Part shown: positions 33,274 through 41,296 of the stretch, piece after piece
Position numbering within the stretch: the stretch's first letter is position 1
Layout: every line of letters starts with the position of its first letter
DNA from: Geobacter sp. OR-1
GTDB taxonomy: Bacteria > Desulfobacterota > Desulfuromonadia > Geobacterales > DSM-12255
Direction: 5' to 3'
NCBI RefSeq assembly: GCF_000813145.1
Contig: NZ_BAZF01000003.1
Span: forward strand, 124,001-188,000
DNA: 64,000 nucleotides
The notes under the pieces: generated by a model
The model's database searches: none
What the model was told of the DNA's origin: nothing
Seen by the model: only the letters and a program-made list of their open reading frames with translations
Made by a program: the position numbers and the translations under genes

Positions 33274-34209
33274 ATGGGGAATAATGGAAAAGAAACCCTC
33301 CTGGTCGCCCTTGGCGGCAATGCGCTGATTCGTGCCGGCGAGGCCGGGACCATTGCCGAACAGTTCGAGAACCTGCGGGTGCCGATGCGTCAGATCGCCC
33401 GACTGGCGGAGCGTTACCGGATCATAGTCACCCACGGCAACGGCCCCCAGGTGGGAAATCTCCTGCTGCAGCAGGAGTGCTGTAGCACAGTGCCCCGGCT
33501 CCCCCTGGAAATCCTGGTTGCCCAGACCCAGGGGCAGATCGGTTACATGATCGAGTCAACCCTGGATGGCGAACTGACGGCCGCCGGGGTCGCTGGCCGT
33601 CACATGGTGAGTCTGATCAGTTATGTGGTGGTTGCCGAAAACGACCCGGCATTCCTCAATCCATCGAAACCGGTCGGTCCCTATTATTCCGAGGAAGAAT
33701 CCAGAGGACTGCCCTGGCCGTTCCGCAAGACCGCAAAGGGGTATCGCCGGGTGGTTGCCTCACCGCGACCGCTCACTATTGTCGAAAAGAGCGAGATAAA
33801 GGCGCTGATTGAACTGGATTTCATCGTCATCTGCTGCGGTGGCGGTGGTATCCCGGTGATCCGCGAGGGGCGCGCCTTCCACGGCGTCGATGCCGTCATC
33901 GACAAAGACCTGGCCAGCGCCTGCCTCGCCACGGAGGTTGGAGTTGACATATTCGTCATTGCCACCGACGTAGCGCGGGTTAGCCTTGACTACGCCACCC
34001 CTGCAGAGCGTCCCCTGGAACGGATGTCGGTGGCTGAAGCGCGGCACTTTCTGGGGGCAGGACAATTTCCGGCCGGCTCCATGGGGCCAAAGGTGGAAGC
34101 GGCCGTGCAGTTTATGGAGGGTGGCGGCAAGCGTGCCGTTATAACCGCCATCGACAGGATCAACGCGGCAATAGCCGGCAAGGAAGGGACTGAAATTGTC
34201 CGTGGGTGA
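33274..34209 (+). CDS. arcC: Carbamate kinase
   Basis: 311 residues. Family landmarks: LLVALGGNALI, VTHGNGPQVGNLLLQ, AQTQGQIGYMIE, VICCGGGGIPV, AVIDKDLASACLA and GSMGPKVEAAVQF. It transfers phosphate between carbamoyl phosphate and ADP, yielding ATP in arginine or agmatine fermentation. No arginine deiminase or carbamoyltransferase lies nearby, so its supply of carbamoyl phosphate is unclear. Confidence 0.95.
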   Translation: MGNNGKETLLVALGGNALIRAGEAGTIAEQFENLRVPMRQIARLAERYRIIVTHGNGPQVGNLLLQQECCSTVPRLPLEILVAQTQGQIGYMIESTLDGELTAAGVAGRHMVSLISYVVVAENDPAFLNPSKPVGPYYSEEESRGLPWPFRKTAKGYRRVVASPRPLTIVEKSEIKALIELDFIVICCGGGGIPVIREGRAFHGVDAVIDKDLASACLATEVGVDIFVIATDVARVSLDYATPAERPLERMSVAEARHFLGAGQFPAGSMGPKVEAAVQFMEGGGKRAVITAIDRINAAIAGKEGTEIVRG

Positions 34210-34235
34210 GTAATAGCGGGTGCTTACTTATTGAA

Positions 34236-34262
34236 ACAGGCGGCCGGAGCGGCCGCCTGTCC
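34236..34262. terminator. GGCGGCC-family hairpin 16, last of the series
   Basis: ACAGGCGGCC (34236-34245), loop GGAGC, GGCCGCCTGT (34251-34260). No further copy occurs in the remaining 29.7 kb. Confidence 0.8.
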
Positions 34263-34274
34263 TTCACCCGCGGA

Positions 34275-34649
34275 TCATACTGCGGGTTTTTCGCCGGCCG
34301 GGTTCATCTGCCACAGGGCCAGGGTCGCTCCCGTGGGATCGGTAATGATGCTGAACCAGCCGATACCCGGGATCTCGGTAACCTCCTTGCAGACCGTTGC
34401 CCCGAGGGTCCTCGCCTTTTCAGTGGCGACCGCCGCATCGTCCACCAGCACATAAGCGATCCAGAACGACGGCGCATCGGGCACCGGGGTTTTCATCATG
34501 CCGCCGCCGGTCCCTTCTCCCACCTTGATCAGCGTATAGTCCATCCCGGGTATCTCTTCCAGCTGCCAATCGAACAGCCCGGTATAAAAAGCCTTGGCCT
34601 TGTCAAGGTCAGTGGTTGCAAGTTCCACATGAACGAACGGATTTGCCAT
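34275..34649 (-). CDS. VOC-family protein (glyoxalase-like)
   Basis: 124 residues. FVHVELATTDLDKAKAFYTGLFDWQLEE, GGGMMKTP, WIAYVLVDDAAVATEKARTLGATV and GWFSIITDPTGATLALWQ form a single two-module VOC fold with the usual His and Glu metal ligands. Substrate unknown. AAGGAG upstream. Confidence 0.92.
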   Translation of the reverse strand: MANPFVHVELATTDLDKAKAFYTGLFDWQLEEIPGMDYTLIKVGEGTGGGMMKTPVPDAPSFWIAYVLVDDAAVATEKARTLGATVCKEVTEIPGIGWFSIITDPTGATLALWQMNPAGEKPAV

Positions 34650-34768
34650 GACATACTCTCCTTTCTCTCTGCGATCCCCTGCTTTGATTTAATTATACGC
34701 CGACCGGGAAAAAGTGGCGATCATTAGCGTGGCCGCTGCCACGGCTGTTATGTGGTAAACTCTTTTAT

Positions 34769-36307
34769 ATGCTGACCCGGCGCGAATTCCTTGCCTGTGG
34801 CGGCAGTGTGGCGCTTGCCGCAACCACCGGCTGCGTTGCCAGCCCACCACTGCCCAAGTCCGGCTTCATCGATTTCGGCGATCCGGACCACCCCTACCTG
34901 GGCTTGGCCACCTCGCTGATGCAGGAGTATGACTATGACGCGGCTGTGGAGGGTGCAGTACCCCCGGGGCTGCGGGGAGTGCTCTATCGCAACGGTCCGG
35001 GGCTGTTCGATCGGGGCGGATTGCGCAAACGGAGTCTGCTGGACGGAGACGGGCTGGTCCAGCGCGTTCACTTTCACGACAACGGGGTCAGGTTTCGCTG
35101 CCGTTTCGTGCGGACCCCCAAGTTTCAGGAAGAAGAGGCTGCGGGCAGTTTCCTCTTTCCTACCTGGAGCACCCTTGCGCCCGGCGGGATCTGGAACAAT
35201 TTCTGGGGGCCGGGCCGCATCCGCAGCCAGGCAGGGGTAACGGTCTTTCCGTGGCGCGGACGGCTGTACGCCTTCGACGAATCCTCCCTGCCGTTCTCCC
35301 TCGACCCGATAACCCTGGAAACGATCGGAGAGTCCCGGCTGGGGGTGCCTCCGGAAATGCCGCTGATCTTTGCCGCGCACCCCAAGTTTGACCCCCGGAC
35401 CGGCGAATGGCTCCATTTCGGCATCCAGTACGGCCGGCAGGTTTCCCTGCACCTCACCTGTTTTGCTGGCGACGGCACCCTGGTCCGTCACCGGATTATC
35501 GAACTTCCCCGCTACGTTTATATCCACGACTGGTTCGTTGCCAGCCGCCATGTGCTGCTGAGTCTCCATCCCCTGGAGGTGGCGGTCTGGGGGCCGCTGC
35601 TCGGCATCCGCAGCATCCTCGATTCGCTGCGCTGGCGGCCGGAGCAGGGAAATCTGCTCATGGTTCTGCCACGGGACTTCAACGGCGAGCCACTCCTGTT
35701 GACGACCGAGGCATCGTTCATGTGGCACGGCGTAAATAGCTATGAGCATGGGGGGGAGCTTCTGGCCGATTTCGTGGGGTATGCCAACCCGGACCACCTT
35801 GTGGGACCGGCGGCGGTTGCCCAGACGGTCATGACCGGCCGGAAAGGGGTCTTTCGCACCCCTGGCCGGCTCTGGCGCTACCGGATCGATCTGCTGCAAC
35901 GGCGGGTGGAGCGGGAGCTTCTGGCCGCGGGGAACTTCGAGTGGCCGCGGATCGACGAGCGGCAGCGGTGCCGGGCGCACCGCTTTGTCTACCTCTGCGC
36001 AGCCAATCCTGCCGAGTTCTTCTGGTCGGCAGTAGAGCGGCACGATCTGCAGACCGGGCAGCACGGCCGTTATGATTTCGGGGCAGGGTACTACTGCACC
36101 GAGCCGGTCTTTGTCCCGCGATCGGTCAGTGCCGGTGAGGAGAGCGGCTGGGTGCTGACCGAGGTCTATGACAGCCGGACCAGAAAGAGTTTCCTGGCGG
36201 TACTGAATGGCGAACGCCTTGAGGATGGGCCGTTGGCCCGGGTGATGCTGCGGCATCATGTGCCGTTCAGCTATCACGGTTGGTGGCAGGCGGACGGTGA
36301 GGCATGA
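34769..36307 (+). CDS. Carotenoid oxygenase family protein, Tat-exported
   Basis: 512 residues. N-terminal TRREFLACGGSVALAATTGC combines a twin-arginine motif with a lipobox-like Cys, so it is exported and perhaps lipidated. The four iron-binding His of the RPE65/CCD propeller are visible in AAHPKFD, YIHDWF, MWHGVNSYE and SYHGWW near the C-terminus. GVLYRNGPGLFD and LLDGDGLVQRVHF are family blocks. Cleaves carotenoid-like or stilbene-like double bonds by family; an exported form is unusual. Confidence 0.9.
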   Translation: MLTRREFLACGGSVALAATTGCVASPPLPKSGFIDFGDPDHPYLGLATSLMQEYDYDAAVEGAVPPGLRGVLYRNGPGLFDRGGLRKRSLLDGDGLVQRVHFHDNGVRFRCRFVRTPKFQEEEAAGSFLFPTWSTLAPGGIWNNFWGPGRIRSQAGVTVFPWRGRLYAFDESSLPFSLDPITLETIGESRLGVPPEMPLIFAAHPKFDPRTGEWLHFGIQYGRQVSLHLTCFAGDGTLVRHRIIELPRYVYIHDWFVASRHVLLSLHPLEVAVWGPLLGIRSILDSLRWRPEQGNLLMVLPRDFNGEPLLLTTEASFMWHGVNSYEHGGELLADFVGYANPDHLVGPAAVAQTVMTGRKGVFRTPGRLWRYRIDLLQRRVERELLAAGNFEWPRIDERQRCRAHRFVYLCAANPAEFFWSAVERHDLQTGQHGRYDFGAGYYCTEPVFVPRSVSAGEESGWVLTEVYDSRTRKSFLAVLNGERLEDGPLARVMLRHHVPFSYHGWWQADGEA

Positions 36308-36332
36308 ATTAACGACGCCGGACGGTTGTATT

Positions 36333-37469
36333 CTAGAAATGCTCTCCCGAGGCCCCTTCCGTCGGTGTTCTGCTGGCGGAACGCCGTTCCCAGACGCTGA
36401 CCTGCCAGTTGTCCAGCCGGTTGTCCGCGGCGATCCAGGGGGGAACGGCGACGCGAAAGTAAGAGGCCAGGGCGTGGACATACGGTTCGTACTGCCAGCG
36501 CAGCTCGGTCAGCTTCTGTTCGACCGCCTTCCCATCTCGCAGTTTCAGCCCCCTTTCCGCCAGGAGCGCGCGCAGTTCCGCCAGTTTTTCGGTTGAAAGG
36601 CGCGCCGGTTTGTGCTCCCGTGGCTGGGTACCGAAAACAAGGGACAGGTCGACTACGGCATGACGGGCCATGGCAAAGGTGAGTTCCGCTTGGCGCTCGC
36701 AAGTTCCTTCCACCCCGGCAATCAGCAGGGCGCAGGTGTCGAGGATTGCTGTCAGGGCTCCGAGCCACGACTGGTTGTCGTGCTGGGAGCGGAAGTAGGC
36801 CAGGACCGGGTAGGAGAGGTGCCCCTCCAGGAACTCCGCCGACCAGCGCTCCCATTCGTGGAGAAGTTGTCGGAGAGCCTCCATCCCCCGCTCGTGCCCG
36901 TGGCGGCGAAGCATCTCTGAAGCGGTCGGCGGTGAGCCGGCACGGGCATCAAGGAGCGAGATGCTGACTTCGCGGTTGGCAAAGGTCTGGTTGAGCGCCG
37001 GGAGATAGCCGATGACAAGGGCGAGAAAGGCAAAGCCGGTCCCGGATTCGAGTACCACCAGCAGCCGCGCTCCACTGTTCCGGGGAACGGCGTCGCCCAG
37101 CCCCAGGGTAAAAAAGGTTGTGCCGCTTAGGTAGAGATCGACCAAAAATCCCGAATCTCCGACATGGCTCAGGACCGCCGAGCCTAAACCCCAGTGCAGG
37201 AGGGCAAAGCCGGTGATCAGCCCGCCCGCCCAGATGCTGAGCAAAAGCAGCAGCGACAAGGGGCCGAAATAGCTCAACCAGGTCTCCCGGCGTTGGGGGG
37301 GCACCAGTTTTGTGATCGTCTTGACCCATGGAATCCAGGTCCGGCGATAGAAAAATCGGGTCATCCGGAACCGCCGGGTCACCCGGCGCGGCAGGACAAT
37401 GGTCTCGAACCCCTCCCAGAGAACCAGACCGATCAAGACGATCCCGCTTAAGGTTGCAACTATCGCCAC
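36333..37469 (-). CDS. Ion-channel-like membrane protein
   Basis: 378 residues from GTG 37469; the start is uncertain. Membrane segments: IVATLSGIVLIGLVLWEGF, FGPLSLLLLLSIWAGGLITGFALL, then a pore-like STFFTLGLGDAVP pattern (LSGTTFFTLGLGDAVPRN) and a last helix LLVVLESGTGFAFLALVIG. The TxGxGD filter points to a potassium-channel-type pore. The C-terminal 220 residues are cytoplasmic and unlike known regulatory domains. Gating unknown. Confidence 0.8.
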   Translation of the reverse strand: MAIVATLSGIVLIGLVLWEGFETIVLPRRVTRRFRMTRFFYRRTWIPWVKTITKLVPPQRRETWLSYFGPLSLLLLLSIWAGGLITGFALLHWGLGSAVLSHVGDSGFLVDLYLSGTTFFTLGLGDAVPRNSGARLLVVLESGTGFAFLALVIGYLPALNQTFANREVSISLLDARAGSPPTASEMLRRHGHERGMEALRQLLHEWERWSAEFLEGHLSYPVLAYFRSQHDNQSWLGALTAILDTCALLIAGVEGTCERQAELTFAMARHAVVDLSLVFGTQPREHKPARLSTEKLAELRALLAERGLKLRDGKAVEQKLTELRWQYEPYVHALASYFRVAVPPWIAADNRLDNWQVSVWERRSASRTPTEGASGEHF

Positions 37470-37966
37470 AGACGCCCCTGCTGTTCTTTCCCCGGGAAAA
37501 TGTCTTCTCTTTCCATAAAGCTTACCTGACGTTATTGGTGGAGGCAAATTGCGCCGGCAGCAAAGTAATCGAGAATCCAGTACCGATATTATGTCATAGC
37601 CCGGAAAATGGGCCTTGCGCACAGATGATGAAAAATAAGTTGACATTAGTAAAGAATTCTTATAAAGACATAAAAGGTCTTATATCTCCGTAAACGTTTG
37701 GCATCCAGAAAATCTTCCGTTTGTGTTGTTGATATGGAGGCAACGCCAGGACGCCGCCAGTTTCAAAAAAGTAAAATTTCTCATCGGCAGTTTTGCGCCA
37801 GAGATTCGTGGTGCAATCGACTGCAAACCAGAATGGACCGCAGATTTAAAAATGAAATTGTTATGTCAGAATAAAAGATAAAAATGGTCTTGTTGGTCGT
37901 GTTGTGTAATCGGGAGATGCGGGTGAGTAACACCAATTTTGAAAACGTAGAAAAGGAGAGAACAAG
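37470..37966. other. Intergenic stretch before the OmpW gene
   Basis: About 500 bases, AT-rich, between divergent genes. No frame with family-like sequence. I looked for a c-di-GMP (GEMM) riboswitch, common in this lineage, and did not find its conserved core. Promoters for both flanking genes are presumably here. Confidence 0.5.
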
Positions 37967-38593
37967 ATGAGAGATTTGTGGCTTGGAAAACCGCTAAAAT
38001 TCTTATTGGGGGCGCTGTTAGTGCTGGCGATGACCGGAACGGCTTTTGCCGAAGAGGTCAACCATTACGGTGTCAGGCTCAGGGGGCTGGTCGTCATTCC
38101 GGACCAAACTGTTGACAGCCGCCTCGATAACCTGGAAATCGAAGCAAAGACGGCAGTTGCTCCTGAACTCGATCTGGAGTACTTTTTCACCCGGAATATC
38201 TCGACTGAATTGATTCTGGGAGTCACCAAGCATGACCTGATTGCCCAGGGTAGAAGCCTCGGCTCCACCTGGCTGCTTCCGCCTACCCTGACCCTGAAAT
38301 ATCACCCGCTCCCCGCAGCCAAAATCAGCCCCTATATCGGCTTCGGGGTCAACTACGTCATTCCGTTCAATGACAAGGCTGACGGCGTTCTCAATGTTTC
38401 CGACTTTCATATCTCCAGCAGCTTCGGATGGGCAGCCCAAGCAGGGGCCGATGTCCCCCTTGGCAACAACTGGTTCTTCAACCTCGATCTCAAGTATTTG
38501 AATGTCGATACAGAAGCAAGAATCAACGGAACCACATACGACCTGGATTTGAATCCCTTCATCGTAGGGACTGGCGTGGGTTATCGTTTTTAA
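37967..38593 (+). CDS. ompW: OmpW-family outer membrane protein
   Basis: 208 residues. Signal peptide LLGALLVLAMTGTAFA. Eight-stranded barrel pattern: YGVRLRGLVVIPDQ, LDLEYFFTRNISTELILGVTKHDL, WLLPPTLTLKYHPLPAAKISPYIGFGVNYVIPF, and the C-terminal aromatic YRF. OmpW channels pass small hydrophobic compounds. AAAGGAGAG precedes the ATG. Confidence 0.94.
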   Translation: MRDLWLGKPLKFLLGALLVLAMTGTAFAEEVNHYGVRLRGLVVIPDQTVDSRLDNLEIEAKTAVAPELDLEYFFTRNISTELILGVTKHDLIAQGRSLGSTWLLPPTLTLKYHPLPAAKISPYIGFGVNYVIPFNDKADGVLNVSDFHISSSFGWAAQAGADVPLGNNWFFNLDLKYLNVDTEARINGTTYDLDLNPFIVGTGVGYRF

Positions 38594-38626
38594 ATAACAG
38601 CGACCCGCATTGCGTCTCCCCAATCA

Positions 38627-38656
38627 GCCCACGGCCAGTTCCGTGGGCGTTTTTTT
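38627..38656 (+). terminator. Intrinsic terminator after ompW
   Basis: GCCCACGG (38627-38634), loop CCAGTT, CCGTGGGC (38641-38648), then G and seven T. Not of the GGCGGCC family. Confidence 0.92.
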
Positions 38657-38779
38657 ATTGGCGATCGCCTGACCGTAACGTTTCGTGTCTTACCTTGGAC
38701 AGCGGGCCGTTTTGTGCGATAATTTAATTAAAGGCGGAGTCAATAACACCGCGAAACGATAAGCGAAATCGGGGGAGTT

Positions 38780-39547
38780 ATGGCTGGCACAATCTGGAAG
38801 GGGATTATCCATTTCGGGGCTACGAACGTACCGGTGAAGCTGCACAGCGCGGTCAGGGAAGAGCGGATTCAGTTCCACCTCCTGCACCGGCGCGACCGGG
38901 TGCGTTTGCACCAGATGATGATCTGCACCTATGAAAACAAGCCGGTAGCGGTGGAGGCCCAGACCAAGGGGTTCGAGGTCGAGGAGGGTAAGTACATCAT
39001 CGTCGATCCCGAGGAGTTGGAACAGACCACTCCGGAAAGCAGCCGACTGATCGAGGTCCACGAATTCGTTGAGAGCGCCCGGATCGATCCGATCTTCTTC
39101 GACCGGGTCTACTACCTGGAACCGGATTCACCGCTGGGGGAATATAACGAACTCGTCGTTGCCCTGCAGGAGATGGGCGCGGCCGGCATCTGCACCTGGA
39201 GTATGAGGAAGCGCTCCTATCTGGGGACCGTGCAGGCGTGTGGCAATGCTCTGCGCCTTACAACCCTGCATTACGCCGACGAAGTGATCGCAGCGACGGC
39301 TCTCGGCCTGCAGGAGATTCCGGTATCGGAAAGGGAACTGCAGATTGGGAGAGACCTGATCAGCCAGCTGACGGCGCCTTTCCAGCCGGAGAAGTTCGAG
39401 AACGAGCACGAGAAGAAACTGCGGCAGCTGATCGACAAGAAGGCCCGCGGCGAGAAGGTTGCGGTGTTGCGGCCGAAGGTCCTGAAGCCGACCGGAGCGG
39501 ATGAACTGCTGCAGGCGCTGGAGGAAAGCCTCAAGAAGGTTGCCTGA
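38780..39547 (+). CDS. Ku protein, first copy
   Basis: 255 residues. Prokaryotic Ku core: WKGIIHFGATNVPVKLHSAVREERIQFHLLHRRD, GFEVEEGKYIIVDPEELE, FFDRVYYLEPDSP, TLHYADEVIAA. Binds double-strand DNA ends as a ring dimer and recruits LigD. First gene of the end-joining cluster; GGGGGAG upstream. A second, different Ku follows after 41 bases. Confidence 0.96.
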   Translation: MAGTIWKGIIHFGATNVPVKLHSAVREERIQFHLLHRRDRVRLHQMMICTYENKPVAVEAQTKGFEVEEGKYIIVDPEELEQTTPESSRLIEVHEFVESARIDPIFFDRVYYLEPDSPLGEYNELVVALQEMGAAGICTWSMRKRSYLGTVQACGNALRLTTLHYADEVIAATALGLQEIPVSERELQIGRDLISQLTAPFQPEKFENEHEKKLRQLIDKKARGEKVAVLRPKVLKPTGADELLQALEESLKKVA

Positions 39548-39588
39548 CCGGCCCGGCAGCATGGGCCGCGGTCATACAGGAGGATGAA

Positions 39589-40365
39589 ATGGCTCTGCAA
39601 GGGATATGGAGCGGGACGATCAGTTTCAGCCTGGTTGCGATTCCGGTTCAGCTGGTCAGGGCCGTGGCACCCGGCCGCATCTCGTTTCACCTGCTTCACA
39701 GCACCGATTACGCTCCCCTTGCCCGAAGGATGTACTGCCCGCAGCAGGAGGAACTGGTTCCGCCCGAGGAGATCATCAGGGGATACGAGCTTGCCCCCGA
39801 TCACTACCTGCCGATTACGAACGAGGAGTTGGAGTCGGTATCCCCCGAACGGAGCCGGACTATCGAGATCATCGACTTCATCGACATGGCTGAAGTCGAC
39901 CCGGTCTATTATGACCGCCCGTATTATCTCGTTCCGTTGAAGGGGGGCGAAAAATCGTACCGGCTCCTGGCCGAGGTGATGCGACAGACGAACAGGGCCG
40001 GCCTTGCCAGGTTCGTGCTGGCCGAACGGGAGTACCTGGTGGCGGTCAAGAGCACCCAGGGTGCGCTTACCCTGATCACGCTCCATTACAGCGAGGAAGT
40101 CCTGCCCGTTGCCGTGCCGGTGGCAGGGGAAAGCGCGGCTGGCGGAAAAGACCGGATCAAGGGGAGTATCGAGAAGATGATGACGGAGTTCGATCCTGGT
40201 AAGTATGCGGATAGCCGGCGGGCAAAGATCCTGGCGCTCCTGAAGACCAAGGCCGAGGAAACCGGGCCGGTTACAGCCCCGCAGACGGCTGAAGAAGCCG
40301 AAGGGCCGCCCGATCTGATGGCGGCGCTGGAGGAGGCCATTCGTGATCTGAAGGAGAACCGGTGA
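39589..40365 (+). CDS. Ku protein, second copy
   Basis: 258 residues. IWSGTISFSLVAIPVQLVRAV, RISFHLLHSTDYAPLARRMYCPQQEELVPPEEIIRGYEL, FYDRPYYL-like block YYDRPYYLVP, LITLHYSEEVLP. It differs from the first Ku in length and sequence across the core. In Sinorhizobium, paired Ku proteins form heterodimers; that is possible here. Its stop overlaps the LigD-Pol start by four bases (ATGA). Confidence 0.96.
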   Translation: MALQGIWSGTISFSLVAIPVQLVRAVAPGRISFHLLHSTDYAPLARRMYCPQQEELVPPEEIIRGYELAPDHYLPITNEELESVSPERSRTIEIIDFIDMAEVDPVYYDRPYYLVPLKGGEKSYRLLAEVMRQTNRAGLARFVLAEREYLVAVKSTQGALTLITLHYSEEVLPVAVPVAGESAAGGKDRIKGSIEKMMTEFDPGKYADSRRAKILALLKTKAEETGPVTAPQTAEEAEGPPDLMAALEEAIRDLKENR

Positions 40366-41267
40366 ATCGTAATATCGTCGAAACCGCCGGTAACCGGCTT
40401 GCGCTCTCGAACCTGGAAAAAGCGCTTTACCCGGCAGTCGGCTTCACCAAGGCCCAGGTCCTGGAATACTACCGCCGGATCGCGCCGTTCATCCTCCCCC
40501 ATCTGCGGGACCGGGCATTGACCCTGAAGCGGTATCCCGACGGAGTGGAAAAGGGGTTCTTTTTCGAAAAGCGCTGCCCTTCACACCATCCATCATGGGT
40601 GCAGACCGCGGACGTTCTCCGGGACGACGGCGAGCAGATGAACGTCTGCCTGGTCAATGACCAGGCCACGCTCCTCTGGGTGGCCAACCTGGCCTCCCTG
40701 GAACTCCATGTGCCCATGGCAAGGACCGGTTCCCCGGATACTCCCGATGCCATGGTCTTCGACCTGGACCCGGGCGTGCCGGCCGATATCCTCGATTGCG
40801 CCCGTCTGGCGTTGACAATCCGGGATCTCCTCTCCCGGTTGGGGCTTGTCGCCTTTGTCAAGACCTCGGGCCAGAAGGGGCTCCATCTCTATGTCCCGTT
40901 GAACCGGCCGGAAACGACCTTTGAGGATACCAAGGAGTTTTCCCGGGCCGTGGCAGTGATCCTGCAGAAGAACTATCCGGACCTGGTGACGGCAAAGATG
41001 GCAAAGGACCAGCGGCCGGGGCGGATTTTCATCAACTGGTCGCAGAACGATGCGAAATTGACGACAGTCTGCGCCTATTCCCTGCGGGCCCGGGAAGAAC
41101 CGGTCGTTTCGTTCCCCCTTGGCTGGGGTGAACTGGAGGCGCTGGCAAACCGAGGGGACGCGCGGAAATTCCGGATCAATCCCGGAGAGGCGGTAGAGAG
41201 AGCGGAAAAGGATGGGGATCTGTTTCGCGAGCTGCTGGTGAAAGAGCAGAAATTGCCGCATCTGTGA
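40362..41267 (+). CDS. ligD: LigD polymerase (primase-polymerase) domain protein
   Basis: 301 residues, a stand-alone Pol domain. FDLDPG gives catalytic Asp134 and Asp136; FVKTSGQKGLHLYVPL is the nucleotide-binding block; MAKDQRPGRIFINWSQNDAKLTTVCAYSLRARE is the C-terminal signature. It adds templated or untemplated nucleotides, preferably ribonucleotides, at DNA ends. In classical LigD this domain is fused to the ligase; here it is a separate gene. Confidence 0.95.
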   Translation: MNRNIVETAGNRLALSNLEKALYPAVGFTKAQVLEYYRRIAPFILPHLRDRALTLKRYPDGVEKGFFFEKRCPSHHPSWVQTADVLRDDGEQMNVCLVNDQATLLWVANLASLELHVPMARTGSPDTPDAMVFDLDPGVPADILDCARLALTIRDLLSRLGLVAFVKTSGQKGLHLYVPLNRPETTFEDTKEFSRAVAVILQKNYPDLVTAKMAKDQRPGRIFINWSQNDAKLTTVCAYSLRAREEPVVSFPLGWGELEALANRGDARKFRINPGEAVERAEKDGDLFRELLVKEQKLPHL

Positions 41268-41296
41268 CGCGCGAGGAGTGGGAGGCTTAGAGGGAA

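Noticed and set aside
34748-36481. 577-codon minus-strand frame opposite the carotenoid oxygenase
   Set aside because: Long only because of high third-position GC; the plus-strand frame has Tat signal and all four iron-binding His.
37470-37966. c-di-GMP riboswitch upstream of ompW
   Set aside because: The conserved GEMM core could not be found despite some similar short words.
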